In this document: positions 35,464 to 47,568 of the stretch, piece by piece
Layout of the letters: each line of letters opens with the position of its first letter
How positions within the stretch are numbered: the stretch's first letter is position 1
Assembly (NCBI GenBank): GCA_951394405.1
Contig: OX596342.1
Location: forward strand, 186,001 to 250,000
Length of the DNA: 64,000 nucleotides
Direction of reading: 5' to 3'
Source: Coprinellus micaceus
Taxonomy: Eukaryota > Basidiomycota > Agaricomycetes > Agaricales > Psathyrellaceae
Position numbers and translations under genes: made by a program
Notes under the pieces: model-generated
Databases searched by the model: none
Told to the model about the DNA's origin: nothing
The model's input: only the letters and a program-made list of their open reading frames with translations

Positions 35464-36369
35464 GGGAAGCTTGGAATAAGGGGAGAGCGAGTGCCTTCGA
35501 ATGTCAGCGCAGGTACAGGTCCATGGGACTTTACTGGAGTCATACCTCGTTTGGTTTGTGCTGAAGCGTCGCCACCGGCTGATTTGTACGGAGCAGAGGC
35601 CTGCACTGGGAAGGGAGGAGGGCGGGAGGGTGACGGTAACGGTGATAAGGGGGAGGTGATGTGGCCTGACACTTTTATATCTTATAGCCTGCCGCTTTGG
35701 ACAATATTGGAGCTGTGCGCTTCTTTCTGTCCGTCAATCACTCGTCACAAGCTCTTCACAACCGGGGGACTTCTATCCACTGTGATGGGTCGTGGTGGAC
35801 AAACAAAGGAAGTGCCAGGGTAATGGAGACATCTAATGGCATCTATCGTTTTCCCGGGCCTTCCTTCCAACTGTCCAGGAGCCGTGAATTCTATTCGTGG
35901 ATCGCTCTTCGATATCAACGTCCTGTTATTTCTTGACCCTGAACATAGGGCTATACTACAACCTGAGGGTGTTGAAACTCCAAGCCTCAGTCCATGGAAG
36001 GCATCAGCCATGGATAGATCGTGAGACGGAGCATCCAGGTAACCCGCACCGACCTGCAGGACGCTGGGTTACCCTGGAAGGAGAAAGGCGGGGACTGTCT
36101 CACAGGGGAGCTGACCTCAGGACTGGAGCCTCCGAGTCGCTGATGTGCAAGAGTCAGAAGGCTGAGTTGTTCTCTACTGAACAGTATCCTCCCGTCTATG
36201 GGTCTCGCGGTGTTCGGCTTTCCTTGCGTGTTCTTGTGTTACAGCCCGTAGTGTTATCAGAAGGCCAACAACTTAGTACACAGCATAATGCTACTGCGAA
36301 GTTCGAACTATACAATGGGAATGGGCTACTCGAGGCGTGTGTTCCGAATAGGGCACCACGGTCAGAATA
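35464..36369. other. intergenic, with a short hairpin
   Basis: No gene is supported. CCAGGTAACCC and GGGTTACCCTGG near 36033-36077 can form an 11-bp stem with one bulge around a loop of about 20 bases. Confidence 0.5.
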
Positions 36370-38834
36370 TCACTCGTCCACTGGCTGGCCTCTATCTGAC
36401 GCCTCAGTTGCTCGGGGCAGGTTGAAAAACGGCCTGTCATTGTAGTAGGGATCGAGGATCTTCGCCAGTTGGCTGCTGTAAGTATGGGGTGGAAGCGCCT
36501 TGGCCGGCCTAAGAATCGTCGAGGTTAGGACGCTTCTCTAAATTTGCGCGAGAGGCTCACGTTGCGTAAAATATTGCCCCTTCGACCGCGAAATTGGATT
36601 TTGCGGTAGGCCCACGGGAGTGAAATACCCCCATCTGCTGCTGCCTCTCCAACGCCGTTCCCTGGAAATGACATGCGCCGGTCTTCCTCAATAACAGAAG
36701 AAGTTGTATATCTTCACTCCCCAGGCGGAAACGATGAGCTACGAGTCTCGCCGTTTGTAACTCGACTGGGCCGTCATCCGAGCCGTTGTGAACGCTATTC
36801 GCATTCCTGAACGTGGTGATGAAAGACTCGAATCGAGGGAGAAGATGAGAAGGGATGGACGATCGTGTTCGGTCGGCGTAGCCATCCACATGCTCTACGG
36901 CGCTGTTCTGGGGGCGTAGAATGTCTAGGGCCACAACCACCCCGCGTCCAAACGACTGGGGAATGGCGTCGGGCCTCAGGTCTTGGGCCTGAGCAACAGA
37001 CTCAAAGGTATACCGAAGAACCGTTGCGTGGAAGGCACGATTGCGGTAGGTATACCGCACGTCTGACCTCTTCCTTCCTAGATCCAATGGTTAGCCTTGC
37101 TAGGTCGCGTAGGGGCGTTGAGGAAGTACAAACGGAGATATTCCCGCGCCATCTGCCCACATTCTTTCCTATGGAGCACGGTCCAGTCTTCCCTTTGGCA
37201 GTCTCTTGAGCAGTATACGGCTGTACGACATTGGGAGCATGTTTTGGCAGATTGACTCCTTGACAGAGGGGTATCACGATGCTAAAGTAGGGTGGAACCT
37301 GCATGAGTTGGCTGAATGAATTCCATCTCAAGAAAATCGACTCGCCTTGGGATTATCACATAGCTGTATACTGTGTCCAACGAAAGTTTCCGCATATAAG
37401 ATGCGCTTTGCGACTGCATGCACACTGGGCCTGCGATCAATCGGTGCAAACGACCCGGACGGTCTACTGATTGGTTCCTCGATAGTGAACTGAGTGTCGC
37501 GAATTTTTCCGCACAGCACTCGCAGGATCTTCAAGTGGAGTGCATACTCCTCGATGATGTACCAGATCGCGTCCGCCGGAGAGGGTCCCATCAGAGAGGG
37601 GAAGGAGGAGAGGATGTTGAAATCTTCTAGGACCATCCTGGTTGCGCCTCCCATCAAAACCGCCTTCACATTGGTAATAGTGGAGACAGGCGTCGATGCA
37701 ACCCAACTGAGCAGGGCGCCGACGTTGGGCGCCATCTGCGCTGCTCCCCTCATCAGACGCATGCCAGCATTGGTTTGGTCCTCTGTGGTATCGGGACCTG
37801 ATGCCAACGCCTGAACGAGGTGCATTCGAAATATTTGCATGGCTCTGTCCATCACTGTGATGTATATTTGTGGAGATCTTGCCGTCATGAACAGAGTATG
37901 CAGGTGGGAATCGGCGGAAACGAGCCTCTCGGTGATGGAAGCGACATATCCGACGTTCATGTTCTCAACCGTGACAGTTGTAATGGAGGGAAGGTGCTTC
38001 AGCTTGTAGACTTCGGAGAGAGAGACCATTCTCTGTACTGTTCTCTCGACAAAGGTCTCGGGGTCGCAAACTCTAGCCGCTAAAACAGCCCGGGAAAGGC
38101 CGAGGTTGTTCACCTTCGCTGCTTCGTGCACCATTCTGATTAACCATTCCTCCCTGTTGGCCGCCGGTTCCTCTCCTCGCTCATCACAGGAGTATAACGG
38201 AACATCGCCATCGAACAGGGTCGTCCAGAGTGCGATAAGGACATCGAGCATCGAGTCGTTGTCAGCCAATTGCCGAAACGCTGTTGTCGGCGTCAGAAGG
38301 ACGGCGTGGAAGAAGGCGACGAGGGTGCCGTAGAGGCCGATTCCCTGCTCCAGTGTCCATGAATGAATTTCCGTTGGCGACGCGGGTGTAGCTGGGACTG
38401 TGAGGAGGCGAAGCGACCAGAACAAGAAGGCGCTTGAAGTAGCCCCCATGAGCTGCCGCGTCGCGTCTGTAATCGGAGACACCGCAGGGTTTGCGATGTA
38501 CCATTGCATGATCTGAGATAGGCACACGATGGACCCCAGAGCACCGTGAAGGTCCTCTCGCGTGGGCTCGAATCCGTCGGTTACGGCTGGGACCTGGAGA
38601 GAGCTTATGAGAGCATCGATTATGGCGGCTGAGTGGGACGGATAGCACTCGTTGATATGTTGTGCGAGCTGATTCGGAGCGTTCAGTCGACGGGCTTTCA
38701 CCCCTTCGATCAACTACGAGGGCGACAGAGTAATAGTCAGTCAAAGGGGAGGTCCAGTCAATTCCAAGCCGTGGGCTCACCTCATGCACCGAAGGCGTAT
38801 CCCCAGGTGTGATGTGCTGTATATTTGGAGACAT
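36370..38834 (-). CDS. MYND-finger protein, paralogue e (741 aa)
   Basis: Exons in transcript order are 38834-38781 (54 nt), 38713-37346 (1368 nt), 37281-37130 (152 nt), 37073-36561 and 36508-36370; the sum is in frame. The second intron starts with GC (AAG|GCGAGT). The zinc finger is complete apart from the His in the second position: TCSQCRTAVYCSRDCQ, W, HRKEC. The shared C-terminal domain follows (NRAFHATVLRYTFES, ARLVAHRFRLG), and the last exon has AKALPPHTY and DPYYNDRP, as in paralogue a. Exons 1-3 have the same lengths as in a, so a and e form one lineage. Function unknown. Confidence 0.85.
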
Positions 38835-39525
38835 TCTGTGGTCATCGATTATCGGGGGTATCATGGAGGCGAGAGTGAAAAAGGTGTTGTGGCCCCACTT
38901 CGAAAAAAGTCAACCATTCGAAGCATGGCGGGTATGTGTCACTGTATGACGCTTTTGCGGGCATGGGGTTTTGGGCCCCCGAAATGCTGGCTGCTGTTGG
39001 CCAACATGGAGAAGGATAAACACGGCCAAGTGTGTCACTCGCAGCAGCAGCATGATTGCACGACAGCTGACGGTTCGCGTATGAGCGAATTCACGCTCGA
39101 TGCCATGGGGAACAGGCTCCAGATTCGCGCTGCGTGTGCGACGAGGCGCTTCAGGTGCCCTAGCTAGACTACGGAATCTCTGTCCTTCTTCTGCTGCGTC
39201 CGGGCTTTCCCAATGTTTGTAGTCTGGGGATGCTCAGCAAGCGTCGCGATGGTTTTTATGTAATGGGCCGGGCGTCTTTGGCCATAAATAGCGTGTATAG
39301 GCCATGGCCTGAGTGCATCAGCTGGTGACCCAGCTGATTGCCGCCTACTTATGAGAATTCTCACGGAGATAAGATTAGATTAGCAAATAGGGGCATCCCC
39401 TGCATGTCGAGAGTACTAAGTAACCTCAGAGCAAAGAACGGTATCGAGATACAGACAGGATATTCACATATCACGGCCACGCGCCTCCATTTAGATTAGC
39501 CAACCGCCTGGGGAGAGGGAAAAGA
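38835..39525. other. intergenic, nothing recognised
   Basis: This stretch lies between the start of paralogue e and the end of paralogue f. It is AT-richer near 39360-39560 and has no supported coding region. Confidence 0.5.
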
Positions 39526-41880
39526 TCATAGTATCGACCCCAACATATATATATGCACGGCTTTACGAGTGGTTGGTGACATTGCTACCGTCTGTTTGCG
39601 TTGAGGGAACGCCCGGAAACTGGTTTGCCTTCCTATTGAACAAGCTAAATTCACGTTGGGCTCACTAGCGGCTAAATCACTTACGAGGGATAAGCCAGGA
39701 TACCCTGCAAGACAAACTTACTGCCTGTCACCCGCCCTCGCGCGCCGTCATCGAGACCGCTCGGGCGCAGGAAAACTAAAATGTTGACTTGGGAGTCCTC
39801 TCTCAGAGGGAGCCTTCTGTCCACCAGAATCGCCGGCCGAGGCCCTTCAACACGCCGAGATGTGTTTGCCTGCACGAAAGAAGAAACCATTTGCTTGAAT
39901 CGTGGCTGGAGGTGGTTCGGTACGACGTCGAGGGTGTTGTCCAGATACTCCTTCAGGAGAGTTGTTGACATACTTTCGCGACAGGGACGTCTGCCTACGG
40001 GAATCCGTACAATCGCGTTTGACGCGAGTCGGTTGTCCAAGTCGGAGACCTCCGCATGATCTTCATAGGCGTGCCAGAGTTGCGTCGCTTGGAACCGACG
40101 ATCGCTCTGTGAATACCAGTGACCGGTGCGTTTCCGCTCTTCGAACCCCTCGAACTCGTCAGTCCCCACTTGCCTCGAGCCCTATGATGTTCATGACTTA
40201 CGGCGGTATGACTTCGCTAATTGCGCGCATTCGTAACGATGGAAGGTGTCCCAATCTTCCCTCTGGCATCCGGAGGAGCAGTAGACCACAGAGTGGCATT
40301 GAGAGCACATTTTCTGGGGCATGTCCCCTCCGTTCCCCGATTCACGAAGCGGCATTAAATGCTTGAGCGAAGGTTCAGCAATGAACACGGTAATACGTGA
40401 AGATAATTCGCGAAACGCTCACCTTCGCATTATCGCAGATGTTGACCCAGACCTCTTTGCCAAGATACTGTGAAGTCCTTTGGACTTCCGCGGCGTGCGT
40501 GTGTATCTCTTGGATTCCAGGATCGTTACTCCTCAAGTACTGGAGCCTCTCCGTCAAGTGGGTATTGAATGTCTCCCTCAGGACGGTGAGAACCTCCGAG
40601 TACCCCGAGTAGCTCATGAACACTCCGAAGATGGTGCTCATGATCCACGCATGCCGACTCGCCGCCAACGTGGCGCAGTGAGCCGCCATTTTGACACCGC
40701 CCCCTGCAATGAGGGCTTTCATATTTCGGACGGTTGAGCGGGGATAGGACAACGAGATCTCGATAACCGCACGGGACATAGGAACGATTTCCACCATGTA
40801 GCCGCTCCAACGGCGTGTGATGGTTTCCGGTGGTTCCCGCTTCAGCATCATCAACCCCATCTGGCGGGAGTCGTATTTCGCTGCTAGCGTTGCGATCACC
40901 CCGATGTAGGTTGGAAACGCTTCTCTGTGCATCAAGAGCTTTTGAAGGTGGGGTTCTGCCTCCATGAGATGCTGAGTTGTTTTGACGACATGCCGCATAT
41001 TGGTGAGCCCGACAGTGACTGGACCGAAGTGTGAGAGCCGGCGAACGGAGTTTAGGTCAGATAGGGGGACCATTCTAGCGATGGTTCTCTCGACGAAGGT
41101 TTCTGGGGTACAGACTCGCTCGTCGATGATCGCAGCAACCACGCCCTTGGTGTTAGTCTCCGAGATCTTCGCGAAGACTGCCATAGCTTCGTCCTCCTGA
41201 TCTAAGTCATCTTCGCGGCCTCGACTGCCTGATGGATAGATAGGGGGTTGGCCGTCGTAGATGCTCGCCCAAAGCGCGATAGTAATGTCTATCACCTCCT
41301 CGCGTGACATCAATGCTTCGAAAGTGTTGTTGGGAATTTGGGAGATAGCGTGGAAGAACGACGCGACGATTCCGTACATTTCGAGCTGCTTCTGCGAAAG
41401 GAGTCGAAGAGTGGGAGGGGTCGCCGAAGTCGTAGACCCCTCTAGGCCGAGAGCGCAAAGGACCCAGAAGATGTAGCCCTCAGGTGAATTTGAGAGCATC
41501 CTGAAGGTGAGCGTCGATGGCCGTGTTGACGGGTTCGCGTTGCACCAACGTGTGACCTTGGTGAGCGATGAGAGAGCCTCCATCGGAGCTGCCAGCTGCT
41601 CCACCGTTGTACCCGCATCGAGGCTGGGTTCCAAGCTGATCACGGGTGTAGCAAGGTTCGCAAAGAGCGCTTCAAGGATCCCTGCTGCATTGCTTGGGGT
41701 GAAGTTCCCGGGAAGTCGAGATCTCAACTCCCGTAGATGAGGGAGCGAGCCCTCGCGTGCACCTGGCAGAAGCTAGATTGGAAGAGCCCCATTAGTTCTT
41801 GTCCAAGTAGTTTGCTGTTGAGGGTGACCACAGACCTCAGGAATCGACGCTGAGGGCGGGTCAACTGTGCTGGGTGGCAT
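39526..41880 (-). CDS. MYND-finger protein, paralogue f (about 700 aa)
   Basis: Proposed exons in transcript order are 41880-41836, 41772-40423, 40361-40202, 40138-39685 and 39619-39526. All join in frame, with introns of 61-65 bases and CTAAT or CTGAC branch sites where checked. The 15-codon first exon matches the size in paralogue c. The long helical exon ends in ICDNAK; the finger is MCSQCHSVVYCSSGCQ, W, HRYEC. The C-terminal domain is recognisable but more diverged (HWYSQSDRRFQATQLWHAYE), and the last exon keeps SFRAFP. It is the most distant member of the array. The first and last exons are the least certain. Confidence 0.75.
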
Positions 41881-42348
41881 CCCAGTGATAGTCGAAGGGT
41901 GAGTGGCAATAGGTATTGCCACGAGCTGCCACTGCTGAGAACTACTCCGAAGCGTCACTAGCAGAACCTGTATCTGTCATTAACTTCGGAGTCTCCCGCG
42001 TGCACCGCCCAGGCGAACGTGAAGAGGATATGAAGGTCATGAGGTTCAGAATCCAAAAGGGTGCGAGACGACGATAACGGAGGAAACGGGAAACTTTCGA
42101 ACTCCGCAGGTTCTTCTCAACCATGACCTTGGGCGCTTATTTCATCGGGCCCCCCACGCGAAGCTCGCGCCGACCACCTTCGTCACGGGGTGGAACTTGC
42201 CTCTTCTTTCGGCCTCGAAGGTCCGGCCTCTGTTGGATACCTACTCCACAGATGAGCGTACATCTATTCGACAGGGGCTCGTCATCAGCGTTGTCCATAA
42301 AGATGCACTCTGGGGGGTAAGAAGTCACCCTGGATCAAAGAGTGGGCG

Positions 42349-44692
42349 ATGTCGTTCTTCCACAGGACTCTCGCATTTGCGGCTCTTTCCTCATTGGCAA
42401 CCTCATTCGCCAAGGTGCTGAACAGCATCGACGACTTGCCAAATGACTTGGGTCCGTTCGACTTCATAATAGCTGGAGGTGTGTAGGCCAATAGCATCTG
42501 CTCTGAGGGCCTGGTCGGAATAACGCTATTCTTTCTGATGGTTTATTAGGCGGTACCGCAGGGTCTGTGTTGGCAAGTCGCCTATCCGAGGATCCCAGGT
42601 TCAACGTGCTCGTTGTTGAAGCCGGTCCCGAGTGCGTCCCACTTTCCTATATTGTCTCATATTTAAGCTCACAATCGCCCTGACCCCCAGTAATTCCGGC
42701 GTTCTGGAGCTGATGGTGCCCGCCTTCCAAGTGAACATCACCACCAAATATTTCTGGAACTACACCTCCGAGCCAATGCCCGGTCTAAACGGCCGAACAT
42801 TACCCGTTCCGAGAGGACATGTCCTTGGTGGTAGTAGCTCCGTCAGTGCGTCTATGTAGTCCCTCACGCGGTTCCTCAGCTGATGCCCAGCTCATTCTCT
42901 CTTTCAGATGGCCAGGTATACACTCGAGGGTCGGCGGACGACTACAAGTACTGGGCTCGAGCGACGCGAGACCCTCGATGGGAGTGGGATGCACTCTGGC
43001 CATATATTCTACGCGTATGTCCTTGTCCCTTCGTCGAATTGTATACAAGTGATTCAGATACTACAAGAAGAACGAACGGTGGACAGACCCTGCTGGAGGA
43101 AGAAACGCCAGTGGGGAATACGACCCTAAGGTCCATGGACACGAAGGAAACGTCCTAACTTCTTTACCCTGGAACGGCGCCTTCCCTCACGAGCTGCGCG
43201 CTCTGGAGAATGCTAATATTCAGGACGACGAGTTCCCGGTTCTACGGGATGTAAATGATGGGCGTCCGATTGGATTGAGTGAGTATCTAATCTTTCTTCT
43301 AAGGCAGGGATCATTTAACAATGCTATCAAATTACAGGTAGGATGCAATCTACTATCGGCTATGGAGAGCGAAGCAGCGCCGCCACGGCCTATCTTAAAC
43401 CCCAAGTCAGGGAGCGACCCAACCTCACTATTCTTCTGAACACGTACATCACCCGCGTCCACCCAGCCAATCACGTCAATGATACCGGCCCTGACATTCG
43501 CACCATCGAGGTTGCACCACGCTCTGGAGGTTAGTTCCCCTTCGAACCGCGTCGCTCAGCATTCACTGATGAACCCCTACGTGGCTGAAGGTCATAGGCG
43601 AAGACTCACTGCGACGAAAGAGCTCATCCTGTCCGCTGGCGTGATTGGTACCCCTCAGATCCTCTTGAACTCAGGTATAGGCAATGCGACCGAGCTTGCT
43701 GGGTTCGGAATCTCCTCAGTCGTGGATTTACCGGATGTTGGGAACCATATGACCGACCATGTCGTGGCCGCTCTCGCTTGGGAGCACGCTCCTCAGAATG
43801 TCACCCCGTAAACCTACCATTCTTCATTCCTTGGGTCGTTCACTTTGCTAATGTTTTCCCTGCCCAGGCTTCCGGCCGATGTCGCTTGGGAGATGTGGGA
43901 GGCGAATCGAACCGGTCCCCTGACGGAGCGACATGCCCACCTTATCCTCTGGTCACGCATCCCGGAAGACTCTGATATATTCAAGCAGTATGATGATCCA
44001 GCTACGGGGCCTAGTTCACCGCATCTAGAAATGCCTTTCAATGTGAGTGTTTATCGGCAATGACGCCTACTGGGATGAATGTCTTCTACAAACAGGACCC
44101 AGCTGTGACCCTCCTCGCCTTGCTGACCCCCAAATCCAGTGAGTCCATTGGCACTTATATCATATCCACCCCGATTTGATGACACTGTGCTCCAGAAGGG
44201 TCTGTGAAGTTGCATTCAACCGACCCGTTTGACGACCCTCTCATCGACCTCAACTTTTTCTCGCACCCCTTCGATATGGAGGCCATCAAAGAGGGCATAC
44301 GCACAATGAAGAGGTTCTACTCAGGCCCAGCATGGGAAGGGTACATTACAGGTTTTGTAGGGCCCGACCCCGACCTCCTTTCCGACGAAGAGTTCCAGAA
44401 CGCGATTAAAGCAAACGCGAGAACTTTCTGGCATCAAGTGGGGACTGCCCGGATGTCGTCCAAAAACTCAACGGAGGGTGTGGTAGACCCTGAATTGAAG
44501 CTGAAAGGCGCAAAGGGCTTGAGGATTGTCGATGCCTCTGTGTTTGTGAGTGCATTCAAACGCTCTATGAGTGATACTGTCCAGGGTATTGATCACATTG
44601 CATTGCAGCCATACGTCCCGGCCGCTCATACCCAAGCACCCGTGTATATTCTTGCGGAGCGTGCAGTTGATCTGATTTGGGCTGCATGGTAG
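42349..44692 (+). CDS. GMC oxidoreductase, aryl-alcohol-oxidase type (580 aa), copy 1
   Basis: Eleven exons join in frame: 42349-42478, 42550-42631, 42691-42845, 42908-43014, 43071-43278, 43338-43529, 43591-43807, 43868-44042, 44096-44138, 44196-44545 and 44609-44692. The N-terminus ([19 protein letters not shown]) is a signal peptide. [20 protein letters not shown] is the FAD-binding GxGxx[14 protein letters not shown] and [15 protein letters not shown] are the two GMC signatures. The catalytic histidines of aryl-alcohol oxidases are present in TFWHQVGTA and AAHTQAP. These secreted flavoenzymes oxidise alcohols and supply hydrogen peroxide; the real substrate is not known. Six of the eleven exons match GMC copy 2 exactly in length. 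Confidence 0.85.
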
Positions 44693-44812
44693 GTAAGCAT
44701 CCCACGGAACACCTTTCGACCGCCGTTTCAATCCTTGGCACATAAATCTAGCTTTAGTCAGTTTTGGTTATAAATACGGAATGAGCGTCTGGCCATCTAC
44801 CTCCCAATCTCG

Positions 44813-45328
44813 TTACATCGAAATAATATTCTGTATCATGCCGTAGGCCGTGATCTCATCCCAACCCCGAAAACTCCCTGCACGAATCATGCAATCCCCT
44901 TCCATTTGCCGTATTCGTTCGTCGTCCTCGGCGCTCATGAAGGTCAACCTCGTGGTTGAAAGCAAGTTCTTGACGGAGATGAGCTTTGCTTTCTCATGAG
45001 TCGTGTCCATCCCGCACGCCTGAAGTAGGTGTTTTGTCTCGATAATCCCCTCGAAAGCACCTTGGCTCGATGCGTCTGGGTTGACAAGGCACTGAATATC
45101 GAGTAGAAGCTGGAGTAGTTCCTCGAGCCTATCATAGAAAGCCTTGGTGAGGTAGACGACCTTGGTAGTAGCATTGAAACTGGGAATGCAGCCCTCGTGC
45201 GGGACGACTTGTATGCTTTGGGGGTTGCTGCAGTCAACGCACAGAGGGTTAGAGAGCCTTCCTGACGCCTCAAAAGCTTTGAGGTTCTGCATGATGTGGA
45301 TCGCGGATGGCGTATTAGAGGGGTTCAT
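44813..45328 (-). CDS. unknown protein, small paralogue 1 (171 aa)
   Basis: A single exon starts at the ATG of MNPSNTPSAI. The frame is open further up to an ATG at 45427, but a TATAAA lies at 45369-45374, between the two, so the downstream start is preferred; alignment with the paralogue at 47569-48066 also begins here. Shared features are VDCS near residue 30, a VVYLTKAFYD segment, an IETK..LL..CGM segment and an acidic region with EDDERIRQ..GD.MIR.GSF..WDEI. It is mostly helical by appearance, with no signal peptide. I do not recognise the family. It is convergent with GMC copy 1. Confidence 0.7.
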   Translation of the reverse strand: MNPSNTPSAIHIMQNLKAFEASGRLSNPLCVDCSNPQSIQVVPHEGCIPSFNATTKVVYLTKAFYDRLEELLQLLLDIQCLVNPDASSQGAFEGIIETKHLLQACGMDTTHEKAKLISVKNLLSTTRLTFMSAEDDERIRQMEGDCMIRAGSFRGWDEITAYGMIQNIISM

Positions 45329-45368
45329 AGTGGTAGTAGGGCAGGATTCGCTACCAAAAGGCGACTCG

Positions 45369-45374
45369 TTTATA
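45369..45374 (-). promoter_or_regulatory. TATA box of small paralogue 1
   Basis: TATAAA lies about 40 bases upstream of the chosen ATG at 45328. A similar motif at the same distance precedes paralogue 2. Confidence 0.5.
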
Positions 45375-45782
45375 GCAAAAAAGGTCGGGTGGCTTCGAGC
45401 CCTTTGTCCTTTTTGCCCTGTCATCATGAGGTTGCACTATTGCATCCCGCCAATTCTTTGTTGTCCTTGGGCTGCTTCATACCATTGTTTAATGGTAAAG
45501 AATGTTATCATAGTTTGGCTTCTGGGGCACTCCTGAGGGCCATTCTAGCGGAGAGAAAGAGCTCTTCGCGAATTTGCGGCGGTTGCCAGCCTTTGCCAGC
45601 ACCGGCATCTCAACGCCCTTTCGGCATCCCCTGGTGCGAAACGGCTGATCGGGCGACACAGAATGCGATGCGTGCATCATTATTTCCTTCTTACCTCTAA
45701 CCCCCTCACCATCGCAATCCTGATGTAAGTGTAAAGTCGCCCTTATGCTGAAGCAGAATATCTGACACACAGTAGACCTACC

Positions 45783-47346
45783 ATGTCTCCCACTACTTTG
45801 GCAGCCCGAGGGGACATGTTCGCCCGTGTCCCTGACGATGTCTTGCGGGAAATTTTCATTCATTGTCTCCCTTCGAAGGGGATTCCTTCGAATAAACAGG
45901 GTCCACTTCAACTCTCGCATGTCTGCTCCAACTGGAAGGCGGTCTCCCATAACTACCGACGTCTGTGGTCTTCTCTCGTGCTGGAACGTGCACACCTCGA
46001 GCCAGCCAAACACCAATTCATTTTCAATTGGCACTGACCTCGGATCTCCCGAGTCGAGTGCGCGTCCTGCGAGTGTACCTGGGGAAGGAATCCGCAGGGC
46101 TTAATCGCGGCTTGGAGGTGGTCGAGACGGCGTCCGCGGGAGATAACCCATCGAAAAGACGAATGTATGAAGACGAACTCGAGAACTTGTTATCCCGCAC
46201 TCCCCCTCCGCACCACCCAATACCCTTTCCAAAATGCTGAGGCCTACGGGATTTTCGATCGCAAGGCTCGTGCTCCGCAATATTCCCATCTCGAACCTTG
46301 TCCACCTTCCCCGACGCACATTCCCCAACCTGGAGCGTCTCATACTCGTCCTTACAGACAAGCTCGACTACTGGCAGTTCGACTGGATATCGCATGGCTC
46401 AGTGAAGGCGTTCCTGGACTCCCCTTCCCTTCGTTACGTGGCACTCGGTCGCTACTTCCGGTCGCAGATGAACGACTTCATCCCCCTTCCCCTGAATCAG
46501 CGCACTCACCTCATCGACGTTGGCCCATTTCACGAGACAGAAGAACATCCATATCCGGTGCTCCGTCGGTGCCTTTCCATCGCGACAAACCTCCGCCTAC
46601 ACCACTTCTCGTTCGCCGATGACGCTCAAAGGCCAACCCCAACTGGTCTCGGCCAGATCACCTCGACCAGCCTCGAAAGTCTCTGCATCGATACCTGCTA
46701 CAAGTCCGGTGATGAACTCTTTCGCACCTTCAACTCCCCTAATCTCCGTTCCCTGCGCTACCGCGGCTACGTTTCCGATCTCTACCATTTTTTGAACGGA
46801 GGGAGATGCGGGAAGCTGGAACACCTACCACTTCTGAACGAGGACGGAATCCCCCCCTCATTCGTGGAGCTGCTGTCAGAAAACGCCCCTCAGCTCTCCT
46901 CGCTAGAGGTCTCATACGGCAATCTCGACACCATCTTCAATATCCTGGACTCCGTGGGCCCCTCTATTCTATCCAATCTCCACACCCTAAGCATACGCTG
47001 TGCGGGTTCACACAAGGATGACCCTTCCACTGAGATACCGATACTAGCAAGCATAAGAAGATTCATCGCTAATCCGGCCAAGAACAATAGCCCTCAAATA
47101 TTCAGAACGGCTAAGGTTTTCGACGGAGTTGATGACCCAGGGACTGCCGACAGACTCCATGCATTTTTGCTGCAGCGTTGCAACGCAGAAGGGGTAGCAC
47201 TGGACGTTGGGTTGGAGAGGGTCGAAAACCCAAACGGTTTTCTAGATCCGTTGTTCTTAGACCTCGAGCTGGCAGGCTGGGATGGGTTGAGGGAGTTGTG
47301 TGTGCAGGGCCGCGCGGGGTGGTTATTATTTACCGATCAGGACTGA
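45783..47346 (+). pseudogene. F-box gene with two frameshifts (paralogue of the 57.9-kb gene)
   Basis: The start is good: ATG, then ARVPDDVLREIFIHCLP and HVCSNWKAVSHNYRRLWSSLV, a clear F-box. After LEPAKHQ (about 46005) about a dozen codons are missing relative to the intact paralogue and the frame shifts. It continues as TPIHFQLALTSD in a second frame to about 46225, then shifts again to the third frame (MLRPTGFSIARLVLRNIPIS) and runs open to 47346. No GT-AG intron explains either shift. The long remaining frame shows that the breaks are recent. It lies between the two small paralogues. Confidence 0.75.
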
Positions 47347-47568
47347 GGACTGCCAATCGAAATTGGATCAATCAACAAGGACACCTCACTGGCGAATCTG
47401 CATACGGAACGACCCCACATGTGCTACATTGCCAATGGGGTGGACAATTCGATACACATAGACAGCTGAACGATGATACAGGTATAGGGATGAGGACCGT
47501 AGAGGGAAGAGTGGGGTGGCACTCGGTCGCGTTCAATTCAAAGAACCACGCCTTTCAAGTTGAGTGAG

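Noticed and set aside
39620..39684. Ending MYND paralogue f at the TAA at 39681
   Set aside because: The stop is created by a GTAAGT donor; splicing to 39619 gives SFRAFP, matching the tails of c and d.
44813..45427. The longer start of small paralogue 1 at 45427
   Set aside because: The TATA box lies downstream of that ATG, and the extra residues do not align with paralogue 2.
45965..46240. Introns that could rescue the F-box gene at 45.8 kb
   Set aside because: No GT-AG or GC-AG pair of sensible length spans either frame change, and the intact paralogue has continuous coding sequence at both points.
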